From positions 4,464,001-4,528,000 of the forward strand of contig NC_017955.1 of assembly GCF_000306785.1 (NCBI RefSeq): 64,000 nucleotides of DNA, given 5' to 3'. Position 1 is the stretch's first letter; every line of letters starts with the position of its first letter. A program made the position numbers and the translations under genes. The DNA comes from Modestobacter italicus. Its GTDB lineage: Bacteria > Actinomycetota > Actinomycetes > Mycobacteriales > Geodermatophilaceae. The notes beneath the pieces are model-generated. The model saw nothing but the letters and a program-made list of their open reading frames with translations. It was not told where the DNA came from and searched no databases. Below are positions 55,464-63,326 of this stretch, one piece after another.

Positions 55464-56888
55464 ATGAGCGACCCCCACGACGACCTGCTCGCCTACCGCG
55501 ACGGCGGCCCGACCTTCGACGTGGTGCGCAAGGGGTACGACCGGGAACAGGTGGCCGAGACCCTCGCCGGCCTGGACGCCGACCTGCGGGTGGCGCTGGC
55601 CGACCGGGACGCCGCCGTCTCCCGGTCGGCCGACCTCGCCCGCCAGCTGCAGGCCCTGCACGGCGAGGTGGAGTCGCTGCGCCGCCGGGCGGCCAGCGCG
55701 AGCGCGCCCACGTTCGAGAACATGGGCGAGCGCATCTCCAACATGCTGCAGCTGGCCGAGGACGAGGCGGCGGAGATCCGCCGGTCGGCGCAGGAGCAGG
55801 CCGCGGCGATGCAGGCGCAGGTGGCCGCCGAGGTCGAGGCCATCCGGGAGCGCATCGCCGGCGAGGAGCGCGCGCTGGGCGAGCGGTCGGCCGCGAGCCA
55901 GGCCGAGGCCGAGCGGCTGGTCGCCGAGGCCCGGCAGCACGCCGAGCAGATCTCCGCGGTGGCGCAGGCCCGCGCCGACGACCTGGTGACCAAGGCCCAG
56001 GAGCGGGTGGCCCGGCTGGACGCCGACTCGCAGGCCCGCCGGGCCAAGGTCGAGGAGGACTTCGAGATCGCCCAGCGGGCCCGGCGCACGGAGGCCGCCC
56101 GCACCGAGGAGGAGCGGGAGCGCGCCTCGGTGCTGGCCGCCCAGCAGCGGGTCGGCGCGGCCGACGAGCAGGCCCGCCGGACCGTAGCCGAGGCCGAGGC
56201 CTCGGCCGCGGCGATCCGCGCGGTGCGCGACGACCTGACCCGCCGGCTCACCGAGGTCCGCAGCCTGCTCGGCCAGCTGCCCGACCTCTCCGACCAGCGG
56301 CCCCGGGACGGCGCCCGGCAGCAGCGGCCGGACCAGTCGCCCGCACCGGAGCAGGCGGCGCCGGCCGAGCCGCGGCGGACCGAGGCACGGCACGCCGACG
56401 CGGCCCCCGCGGAGGCACCGCCGACCCAGGCCGCGCCGCAGGCCGAGCCCGCCCCGGCACCGCGCGAGGAGGCACCGGCCACCGGCAGCACCGCGGTCGA
56501 CCCGGCCCAGGTGCAGCCCGCGGCGCAGGCGGCGACCGCCGACCCCGCGGCCACCCAGCCGTCGGTCACCCAGACCCAGGCGGTCCGGCTGCCGGCGAAC
56601 GGCAGCGCCCCCCAGCAGAACGCCCCGCGCCCCGTCGGGCAGGCAGCTGCGCCGACCGGGGAGCAGGGCGCGGTGCAGCCGCCCCGCCAGGTGCGCACGC
56701 CCACCCCGGCGCACCCCACGACCGCGCAGCAGCCGGCCGTCCAGGCCGGTCAGGCCCAGCAGCGTCCCCAGCCGGGGCCCCGGCAGACCCCGCCGCTGCC
56801 CACCCGCGCGCCGGTGACCCGCACCCAGGAGCCCACCCCGCCGGTCCCGGCCGGTCAGGGCGGGCAGGTGCCCCCCGGGCAGAGCTGA
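55464..56888 (+). CDS. DivIVA-like coiled-coil protein with Pro/Gln-rich tail
   Basis: A 474-residue protein. Its N-terminal 60 residues (TFDVVRKGYDREQVAETLAG) match the DivIVA/Wag31 start that binds curved membrane. Residues 60-270 are highly charged heptad-type coiled coil (AEAERLVAEARQHAEQ; RRTEAARTEEERERAS). Residues 275-474 are Pro/Ala/Gln-rich and disordered. This suggests a polar-growth or cytoskeletal scaffold similar to Scy- or Wag31-type proteins. The second ATG (55464) was preferred because GAGGATGAGGG lies just before it. It ends before a strong terminator. Confidence 0.8.
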   Translation: MSDPHDDLLAYRDGGPTFDVVRKGYDREQVAETLAGLDADLRVALADRDAAVSRSADLARQLQALHGEVESLRRRAASASAPTFENMGERISNMLQLAEDEAAEIRRSAQEQAAAMQAQVAAEVEAIRERIAGEERALGERSAASQAEAERLVAEARQHAEQISAVAQARADDLVTKAQERVARLDADSQARRAKVEEDFEIAQRARRTEAARTEEERERASVLAAQQRVGAADEQARRTVAEAEASAAAIRAVRDDLTRRLTEVRSLLGQLPDLSDQRPRDGARQQRPDQSPAPEQAAPAEPRRTEARHADAAPAEAPPTQAAPQAEPAPAPREEAPATGSTAVDPAQVQPAAQAATADPAATQPSVTQTQAVRLPANGSAPQQNAPRPVGQAAAPTGEQGAVQPPRQVRTPTPAHPTTAQQPAVQAGQAQQRPQPGPRQTPPLPTRAPVTRTQEPTPPVPAGQGGQVPPGQS

Positions 56889-56919
56889 CCCGCTGCTGAC
56901 CCGCTGCTGATCAGGCCCC

Positions 56920-56951
56920 GACGGCCCTCCCCACCCCCGGGGAGGGCCGTC
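56920..56951 (+). terminator. Terminator after the DivIVA-like gene
   Basis: Perfect 13-bp stem GACGGCCCTCCCC (56920-56932) and complement (56939-56951), loop of 6 nt, 31 bp past the stop. Confidence 0.85.
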
Positions 56952-57083
56952 GTCGTCCCCCGGTGGCCCCGGCCGGGTGACCGTGCCAGGGTCGGTCGCG
57001 GACGGTAGCCGCGTCGTCCCGGAGAGGTGCCGACCGGCGCCCCCGGCCAGGGCCCAGCGCCGAGTCGCGGGAGGAGCAGCACC

Positions 57084-58958
57084 GTGTCCGAGCCACCGAC
57101 GCCCCGGACACCGGGCGGGACCCACGGCGCGCACGCCGCGGCTGCTGACGACCGGGCCCCCGCGCCCGTGCCCGGCCCGGCGACCGTCCCGGGGAGGCAC
57201 CGGGCCGCCGCGGCGGGCACCGCGCCCAGCCGCGGACGCAGCGGGGTGCTCTGGCCGCTGCTCGCGCTGGTGGTGGTCGCCCTGGTCGCCGCGCGCAGCC
57301 TCCGCGGCACCGCGCTGCCCGACGACGGCGCGCTGGCCGGCCCGGCCGCCGCGCTGCTGCGCGGCGACAGCGGACCGGAGCTGGCGTCCCCGGCGGGCCT
57401 GGGCGCCCTGCACACCGCGGTGTACGCCACCGTCACCCGGGCCTTCCAGCGGCACGCCACCCTCGTCGGCGCCGAGCGCGAGCTGCTGCTGGTGGTGCTG
57501 CTCGCCTCCGCGGTGCTGCTCTGGCGCACCGCCCGCCGGTTCGACGTGCCCGACGGTGCGTGCGCCGTCGCCGTCCTCGCCCTCGGGGCGCTGCCGGTGC
57601 TCACGTCGCTGCACGCGACGGCCACCCCGGCGGCGTTCGCCGTCGGCTGGCTCGTGCTGGCCGGCTGGGTCGCGAGCTGGGCCTCGACGAGCCGGCGGCC
57701 ACCTGCCGTCCTGTCCGCGCTCACCGCCCTCGCGGCCCTGCTGGCGGTGCTGCTGGCCCCGGACGCCCTGCTGCTGCTCGCCGCCGGTGGCACCGCCGCG
57801 GTGGTCCTCACCGCCCGCTCCCGCCGCCGGCAGGTCGGCGCGGCCCTCGCCGGTGCCGTGCTGCTCGGCCTGCTGCGGGTGCTGGTGCAGCGGTGGGACC
57901 CGCAGGTCGCCGACCCCGGGCGGTGGGGTGGGACGCCGACCGGGCTGGTCGTGGTCACCGCCGTCCTGGTCGTGGTCGGGCTGGCCGCGGTGTGGCAGCT
58001 GCCCCGGTTCCGGGCCGGCGGGGTGGCCCTGACCGCCACCGCGCTGCTGGCGGTGGCCCCGCCGTCCGGCCGGCTGCCGGCGCTACTGCTCTGCCTGCCG
58101 CTGGGCGCCCTGCTGCTCGGCGCGCTCGCCGCGGCCGGCGCGGAGGCGGTCTCCTCCCCCGTGCTGCGGCGCCGGCCCCGCGGGCTGCTGGCGGTCGGCG
58201 TCGCCGCCGGGGTGCTGCTCGTGGGCGCCGGCACGGCCGCCGCGGCGGACCTGGCCGGGACGCCGCGGGACGACTTCGGCGCCGCGGCCACCCGGGATCT
58301 CGTCGGCTGGACCGCGGCGCAGCTGCCGGACGACGCCGTGCTCAGCACCTCCCCCCGGCTGGCGGCCGAGCTCGTGCACGCCGGCGCCGACCCGGCCCGG
58401 GTCCGCACCGGCGACGTCCCGGTGACCGCGTCGACCGGTCCGGAGGTGCCCGTGCTGCAGGTGCGGTCCGGGTCGAGCGCTGCCGGTGGCCCGGTCGTCG
58501 CCCGGTTCGGGGACCTCGCCGTCGTCGACCCGCGGGCGGTGCCGCCGACGGCGGCGCAGCTCACCGCGCGCCGGGAGCTGGCCACCGCCCTGCTGGCGAA
58601 CCCGACCGTCGAGGTGCCCGCGGCCGACGCCGAGCGGATGTCCGCCGGGCAGGTCGACCCGCGGCTGCTCACCCTGCTCGCCTCGATCGGCGCCCAGTAC
58701 GGGTTCGGGCTGGTGGACCTGCCGGCCGTGCCCGGCGAACCCGCCGACGCCGACGCTCGCCAGGTGGTGCTCGGCTCGGTGGGCGGGCGCCCGCTGGGCG
58801 ACGACCCGGCCGCGACCGCGCGGCTGCGCAGCTGGCTGGCCGCCCAGCAGGAGCCGTTCCTGACCGACCGGGTCGCCGAGCTCGACGCCGGCGTGCTCAT
58901 CGGCTACGCCCGGGTGGCCGACCCCGACGGGCTCGTGACGCCGCCCGGCGGCGGGTGA
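57084..58958 (+). CDS. Polytopic membrane protein with C-terminal extracytoplasmic domain
   Basis: Not recognised. The 624 residues start with a Pro/Ala-rich cytoplasmic stretch (about 1-50), followed by around ten hydrophobic helices to about residue 390 (for example LLALVVVALVAARSL and LLLVVLLASAVLLW) and a soluble domain of about 235 residues. The arrangement resembles GT-C glycosyltransferase-like or other lipid-linked sugar enzymes in topology only; no catalytic DD/DE motif was identified. GTG 57084 has GGGAGGAG 8 nt upstream. It precedes the DUF4397 and sortase genes on the same strand, 25 bp from the next, so it may be part of a cell-surface unit. Confidence 0.7.
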   Translation: MSEPPTPRTPGGTHGAHAAAADDRAPAPVPGPATVPGRHRAAAAGTAPSRGRSGVLWPLLALVVVALVAARSLRGTALPDDGALAGPAAALLRGDSGPELASPAGLGALHTAVYATVTRAFQRHATLVGAERELLLVVLLASAVLLWRTARRFDVPDGACAVAVLALGALPVLTSLHATATPAAFAVGWLVLAGWVASWASTSRRPPAVLSALTALAALLAVLLAPDALLLLAAGGTAAVVLTARSRRRQVGAALAGAVLLGLLRVLVQRWDPQVADPGRWGGTPTGLVVVTAVLVVVGLAAVWQLPRFRAGGVALTATALLAVAPPSGRLPALLLCLPLGALLLGALAAAGAEAVSSPVLRRRPRGLLAVGVAAGVLLVGAGTAAAADLAGTPRDDFGAAATRDLVGWTAAQLPDDAVLSTSPRLAAELVHAGADPARVRTGDVPVTASTGPEVPVLQVRSGSSAAGGPVVARFGDLAVVDPRAVPPTAAQLTARRELATALLANPTVEVPAADAERMSAGQVDPRLLTLLASIGAQYGFGLVDLPAVPGEPADADARQVVLGSVGGRPLGDDPAATARLRSWLAAQQEPFLTDRVAELDAGVLIGYARVADPDGLVTPPGGG

Positions 58959-58983
58959 CCGGGCTGGGGATGCGGTACAGCCG

Positions 58984-59898
58984 GTGATCGGGTACACCCG
59001 CAGTGTGAAGCAGCGACCCGCGTCGAGCCCCCTGCCCCGGCGTGCCCGAGGCCCGCTGCTCGCCCTGCTCGTGGCCGGGCTGTGCGCGCTCGGGCTGCCG
59101 ACCGCGTCGGCCGCGCCCGCCCCGGGCGACACCGGGCTGCTGCGGATGATGCACCTGTCGCCGGACACCCCGTCGGTCGACGCCTACATCGACTCGGTGT
59201 CCGACCCCGACGTCGGCGTCGTCCTGCCGGCGGTGAGCTACGGGGACGTCTCGCCGTACCAGGCCGTCCCGGCCGGCACGTACACGGTGAGCGCCCGCAA
59301 GGCCGGCGCCGCCGCGGACAGCCCGCCGGCGCTGGCCACCACCGTCACGGTCGCGCCGGGCCAGGCGGTCACGATCGCCGGGGTCGGCTACTTCGCCCAG
59401 CTGGGCTTCGCCGTGCTCACCGACGACCTGACGCTCCCGCCGTCGGGGCAGTCCCGCGCCCGGGTGATCAACGGCGCGGCGACCGGCTCCCCGCTGGGCC
59501 TGGCCCTGGACTCCACCAGCACGCTGGCCCAGGGGCTCGACTTCGCCCGCAACACCGACTACGTCGACGTGCCCGGCGGCGCGGGCACCCTCACCGTCAC
59601 CCCGAGCTCCGCGCCGGCGACCGACCTGCCGGTCACCCTCGACGCGGGGTCGGTCTACACCGTCGTCGTCCTCGACCGCAGCGGTGGCGGGCTGACCGTC
59701 ACCGCCGCGCTGGACGCGGCCAGCCCGGGCGTCGTCCCGGTCGGCGGCGTCGAGGCCGGTGCCGGCGGGACGGCGGCGGACGCCGGACCGCCCGTCGGCC
59801 TGCTCGCCGTCGCCGCCCTGGCCGGGCTGGCGCTGCTGCTCACCACCCGGGTGCGGCTGCCCCGCCGCGGGCGGCCCGCGCGGCACGCCGCCTCCTGA
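58984..59898 (+). CDS. Secreted DUF4397-domain surface protein
   Basis: A 304-residue exported protein: signal peptide to about TASAAPAPG (residue 44), then a beta-rich DUF4397 region (LRMMHLSPDTPSVDAYID; VPAGTYTVSARKAG), and a C-terminal membrane helix (VGLLAVAALAGLALLL) with a basic tail ([11 protein letters not shown]). This is the layout of a sortase substrate, but no LPXTG-type motif is seen before the helix. GTG 58984 or GTG 59005. The stop overlaps or adjoins the sortase gene. Confidence 0.78.
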   Translation: MIGYTRSVKQRPASSPLPRRARGPLLALLVAGLCALGLPTASAAPAPGDTGLLRMMHLSPDTPSVDAYIDSVSDPDVGVVLPAVSYGDVSPYQAVPAGTYTVSARKAGAAADSPPALATTVTVAPGQAVTIAGVGYFAQLGFAVLTDDLTLPPSGQSRARVINGAATGSPLGLALDSTSTLAQGLDFARNTDYVDVPGGAGTLTVTPSSAPATDLPVTLDAGSVYTVVVLDRSGGGLTVTAALDAASPGVVPVGGVEAGAGGTAADAGPPVGLLAVAALAGLALLLTTRVRLPRRGRPARHAAS

Positions 59899-59909
59899 GC
59901 GGCCTCCGG

Positions 59910-60548
59910 GTGCGCCTGCCCGGCCGCAGCGCCGGCCGGCACCAGCGCCGACCCCGCCGGCTGGTCACCGCGCTGCGGTGGGCCCTGGCCCTGGTCGCGG
60001 TGACGGCGGGGGCCCTGGCGCTGTTCTCCCCCGGGTCGTCGTCGCCGACCGCACGCGCCGAGGCGGCCCCGCCGGCGCCGGTCGTGGTCGCCGCGCCGGC
60101 CGCCCGCACCGTGGCCGCGCCGGTCCGGGTGGTGATCCCGGCGATCGGCGTCGACAGCGCGCTCACCGACATCGGCGTCGACGCGGCCGGCGCGCTCGTC
60201 CCGCCGGCCGACTTCACCCAGGCGGGCTGGTTCGCCGCCGGTCCGGTCCCGGGCGAGGTCGGTCCGGCGGTGCTGGCCGGGCACGTCGACGACCGCAGCG
60301 GCCCGGCGGTGTTCTTCCGGCTCGAGGACCTCACGGCCGGCGACCAGGTCCTGGTCACCGACGGCGACGGGCAGGTGCACGCCTTCACCGTGACCCGGGT
60401 GGCCGCCTACCCCAAGACCGCCTTCGCCACTGCCGAGGTGTACGGCCCCACGGCCGGCCCGGAGCTGCGGCTGATCACCTGCGGGGGCACCTTCGACCGG
60501 TCCCGCCGCAGCTACACCGACAACGTGGTCGTCTACGCCCGCACCTGA
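59910..60548 (+). CDS. Class E/F-type sortase
   Basis: Transpeptidase-fold protein of 212 residues from GTG 59910, with an N-terminal signal anchor (LVTALRWALALVAVTAGALALF). The catalytic His is in AVLAGHVDDRSG, the Cys in LRLITCGGTFDR and the Arg likely in DRSRRSYTDN. The beta-barrel start VRVVIPAIGVDS is typical of class E and F actinobacterial sortases. A CTG at 59895 overlaps the previous stop as CTGA and is an alternative start adding five residues. It is probably involved in attaching or processing surface proteins such as the neighbour. Confidence 0.88.
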   Translation: MRLPGRSAGRHQRRPRRLVTALRWALALVAVTAGALALFSPGSSSPTARAEAAPPAPVVVAAPAARTVAAPVRVVIPAIGVDSALTDIGVDAAGALVPPADFTQAGWFAAGPVPGEVGPAVLAGHVDDRSGPAVFFRLEDLTAGDQVLVTDGDGQVHAFTVTRVAAYPKTAFATAEVYGPTAGPELRLITCGGTFDRSRRSYTDNVVVYART

Positions 60549-60557
60549 CCGGACCGC

Positions 60558-60863
60558 TCAGCGCCGCCGGCCGCGGGCCCGCCAGCAGGCGGTGTGCCAG
60601 TGCCGCCGCCAGTCGGTCGCCGACTCGGTGTCCCACGGGTCGAGGTCGGAGTCCCGGGCGTAGGCCGGCCAGGTCACCACGTGCGGCGTCCCCGGCCGGA
60701 TCTCCTGGTCGCAGCCCGGGCACCGGTAGGTCTTGCCGGTGGCCGCGCCGGTGAGCGGGCGCACCACCCAGTCGCCGTCCGCGGCCTCCTCGACGGGCTG
60801 GGCCGCCCGCCGGGCCGGCGGCGGGCCCGGCCGGCCCCGGCGGGCTCCGCCCCGGCGCCCCAC
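60558..60863 (-). CDS. Small protein with zinc-ribbon-like C-X2-C motif
   Basis: A 101-residue protein. The C-terminal half has YRCPGCDQEIRPGTPHVVTW followed by HWHTACWRARG, so Cys-x2-Cys plus His/Cys could bind one zinc. The N-terminal 30 residues are Arg/Gly/Pro-rich and disordered. Similar small proteins are widespread in actinobacteria and often carry misleading ATP/GTP-binding names; no nucleotide motif is present here. GTG 60863. It lies 3 bp downstream of the hydroxyacyl-CoA dehydrogenase gene and converges on the sortase gene with an 9-bp gap. Confidence 0.75.
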   Translation of the reverse strand: MGRRGGARRGRPGPPPARRAAQPVEEAADGDWVVRPLTGAATGKTYRCPGCDQEIRPGTPHVVTWPAYARDSDLDPWDTESATDWRRHWHTACWRARGRRR

Positions 60864-60866
60864 GAC

Positions 60867-62561
60867 CTAGCGCCTCGGGTGGTCGCGGAACCCGCGACCG
60901 GCCGCGCGGCCGAGGTGGCCGGCGGTGACCAGGTGCTCGAGCAGCGGCGCCGGGGCCAGGCCGGGCTCGCGGGACTCCGCGTAGAGCGCGCGCTGGACCG
61001 CCAGCGCGACGTCCAGGCCGAGGCCGTCGAGCAGCGCCACCGGACCGGTCGGATAGCCGCAGCCCAGCGTCATCGCCGCGTCGATGTCGTCCGCGGTCGC
61101 GTACCGCGCCTCGAGCATCCGCACCGCGTCGTTGAGGTAGGGGAAGAGCAGCGCGTCGACGACGAAGCCGGCCCGGTCCGGGCTGCTGATGCTCGGCAGC
61201 CCGGCGCCGGCGCAGAACGCGTGCCCGGTGGCGGCGGCGCCGGGGTCGGTCACCGTCGTCGCGACGACCTCGACCAGGCCGGTGGCCCCGGCGCGGCCGG
61301 CCGGGTGCAGGCCGATCACGTCGGCGAGCCGCCCGCTCGCCGCCGCGCAGACGACCACCGGCGGGGTGGCCGACGTGCTCGCCAGCACCGCACCGGGCCG
61401 GGCGCGTTCCCCCAGCGCGGCGAACACCTCCTGCGCGACCTCGGGCTCGTCGGCGCCGGCCACGAGCACCAGGTCAGCGGCGGCCAGCTCGTCGACGTCC
61501 CGCGTCCAGCGCACGCCTCCGGGCTTCCGCTCGGCCAGCAGCACCGGGACGTCGAGGCCGCCGTCCGGGAACGCGGCGAGCAGTGCCTTCCCCGCCTCGG
61601 CCGTCGCGCCGACGACGACGACCCGCTGCACCGGCCGGGCGCCGGCGGCGGCACCGCCGGGCGCGGGGGTCTGCGCGTCGGGCACCACCTCCCCGGAGTG
61701 CGGGGCGGCGTAGCTGTAGAAGCCACGGCCGGTCTTCCGGCCGAGCAGGCCCGCGGTCACCAGCTGGGTGATGACCGGGCTGGAGGCGTGCAGCCGGTTG
61801 CGCGACTGCCGGTACATCGTCGCGAGGATCTCCTGGGCGGTGTCGATGCCGATCAGGTCCAGCAGCGCGAGCGGCCCCATCGGCAGGCCGCAGCCCAGCC
61901 GCATCGCCGCGTCGACGTCCTCCCGGCCGGCGTAGCCGTCCTGGACCATCGTCGCAGCGTGGTTCAGGTAGCCGAACAGCAGCGCGTTGGCGATGAACCC
62001 GGCCCGGTCGCCGATCGTGACGCCGACCTTGCCCAGCCGGGCGGCGAGCGCCTCGACGTCCTCGACCACCGACGGCTCGGTCACCACCGTCGAGACGACC
62101 TCGACCAGCTTCATCACCGGCGCCGGGTTGAAGAAGTGCATCCCGACGACCCGGCCGGGGCGGCCGGTGGTGACCGCCAGCTCGGTGACCGACAGGCTCG
62201 AGGTGTTGCTGGCCAGGATGGTGTCCGGCGGGCAGAGCGCGTCCAGGGTCGCGAGCACCTGGGCCTTGAGCGCCATCCGCTCCGGGATCGCCTCCACCAC
62301 GAGCTCGGCGTCGGCGAGGTCGGCCATGCGGGTGGAGAAGCGGATGCGGGACAGCACCTCGTCGCGCTCGGTGTCCGCCAGCCGGCCGCGGGCCACCGCC
62401 CTTGCGGTGGACTGCTCGACGTGGCCCCGGCCCCGCTCCACCGCGTCGGCGCCGACGTCGACGGCGGTCACCGACAGCCCCGCCCGCGCGAGCACCTCGG
62501 CGATGCCGGCACCCATGGTGCCCAGCCCCACGACGCCGACCTCGCTCAGTTCTCTGGCCAC
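60867..62561 (-). CDS. 3-hydroxyacyl-CoA dehydrogenase, tandem-domain form
   Basis: A 564-residue protein made of two dehydrogenase units. The first (residues 1-285) is complete: NAD loop GVVGLGTMGAGIAEVLA, the dyad SNTSSLSVTELA and HFFNPAPVMKLVEVV, and GLPMGPLALLDLIGID. The second (about residues 305-564) keeps the C-terminal dimer domain (GYPTGPVALLDGLGLD) but its NAD loop is degenerate (VVVGATAEAGKALL). This recalls the PaaH/PaaC-type tandem proteins. It oxidises 3-hydroxyacyl-CoAs in fatty-acid or phenylacetate breakdown. GTG 62561 is preceded by a GGGAG-rich stretch. Confidence 0.92.
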   Translation of the reverse strand: MARELSEVGVVGLGTMGAGIAEVLARAGLSVTAVDVGADAVERGRGHVEQSTARAVARGRLADTERDEVLSRIRFSTRMADLADAELVVEAIPERMALKAQVLATLDALCPPDTILASNTSSLSVTELAVTTGRPGRVVGMHFFNPAPVMKLVEVVSTVVTEPSVVEDVEALAARLGKVGVTIGDRAGFIANALLFGYLNHAATMVQDGYAGREDVDAAMRLGCGLPMGPLALLDLIGIDTAQEILATMYRQSRNRLHASSPVITQLVTAGLLGRKTGRGFYSYAAPHSGEVVPDAQTPAPGGAAAGARPVQRVVVVGATAEAGKALLAAFPDGGLDVPVLLAERKPGGVRWTRDVDELAAADLVLVAGADEPEVAQEVFAALGERARPGAVLASTSATPPVVVCAAASGRLADVIGLHPAGRAGATGLVEVVATTVTDPGAAATGHAFCAGAGLPSISSPDRAGFVVDALLFPYLNDAVRMLEARYATADDIDAAMTLGCGYPTGPVALLDGLGLDVALAVQRALYAESREPGLAPAPLLEHLVTAGHLGRAAGRGFRDHPRR

Positions 62562-62615
62562 CGCGGCAGTCTCCCACTCCCCTCCCGCAGGCCCCGGACG
62601 CCGTCGGCGCCGGCG

Positions 62616-63287
62616 CTAGAAGAGGCGGGCGGAGGGGTCGTCGGTGCCCTTGAGGACGGCGTAGTCGACGGTGACGCAGTCGATGCCCCGGTCGGCGGCG
62701 AGCACCCGGGCCTGCGGCTTGATCTCCTGGGCGGCGAACACGCCCTTGACCGGCGCCAGCAGCGGGTCGCGGTTGAGCAGCTCCAGGTACCGGGTCAGCT
62801 GCTCGACGCCGTCGATCTCCCCGCGGCGCTTGATCTCCACGGCCACCGTGGTGCCGGCGGCGTCCCGGCAGAGCAGGTCGACCGGGCCGATCGCGGTCGG
62901 GAACTCCCGGCGCACCAGCGACCAGCCCTCGCCGAAGGTCTCCACGTGCAGCGCCAGCAGCCGCTGCAGCTCGGCCTCGACGCCGTCCTTCTGCAACCCG
63001 GGGTCGACGCCCAGCTCGTGCCGGTGGTCGTGCAGCACCTCCTCGACGGTGATGACCAGCTGCTCACCGGCCTTGTTGGTCACCGTCCAGGTGCCGGCGC
63101 CGTCGACCAGCTCCTCCTTGAGCGAGCACGGCGGGCTCATCCAGTTCAGCGGCTTGTAGGCCCGGTCGTCGGCGTGCACGGACACCGAGCCGTCGGCCTT
63201 GACCAGCAGCAGCCGGGTGGCGAGCGGGAGATGGGCGGTGAGCCGTCCGATGTAGTCCACGGAGCAGCGGGCGATGACCAGACGCAC
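62616..63287 (-). CDS. nucS: Mismatch-specific endonuclease NucS/EndoMS
   Basis: Actinobacterial mismatch-repair nuclease, replacing MutS/MutL. The 223 residues have an N-terminal DNA-binding domain ([21 protein letters not shown]) and a RecB-like catalytic domain: Glu near [18 protein letters not shown], and the Asp, Glu and Lys of PVDLL and [13 protein letters not shown]. The C-terminal RLF resembles the beta-clamp-binding end known from this family. GTG 63287 has TAGCGT 8 nt upstream. Downstream lie the hydroxyacyl-CoA dehydrogenase and zinc-ribbon genes. Confidence 0.96.
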   Translation of the reverse strand: MRLVIARCSVDYIGRLTAHLPLATRLLLVKADGSVSVHADDRAYKPLNWMSPPCSLKEELVDGAGTWTVTNKAGEQLVITVEEVLHDHRHELGVDPGLQKDGVEAELQRLLALHVETFGEGWSLVRREFPTAIGPVDLLCRDAAGTTVAVEIKRRGEIDGVEQLTRYLELLNRDPLLAPVKGVFAAQEIKPQARVLAADRGIDCVTVDYAVLKGTDDPSARLF

Positions 63288-63295
63288 GGACGGCG

Positions 63296-63301
63296 ACGCT
63301 A
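63296..63301 (-). promoter_or_regulatory. Putative -10 element of nucS
   Basis: TAGCGT on the minus strand, 8 nt before GTG 63287; same hexamer as at glgE. Confidence 0.45.
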
Positions 63302-63326
63302 CCCCGGCCGGGCAGGGGGTCCTCCC

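Noticed and set aside
56952-57083. Possible riboswitch (ydaO/c-di-AMP type) in the leader of the polytopic membrane protein gene.
   Set aside because: The conserved core segments of that riboswitch could not be matched.
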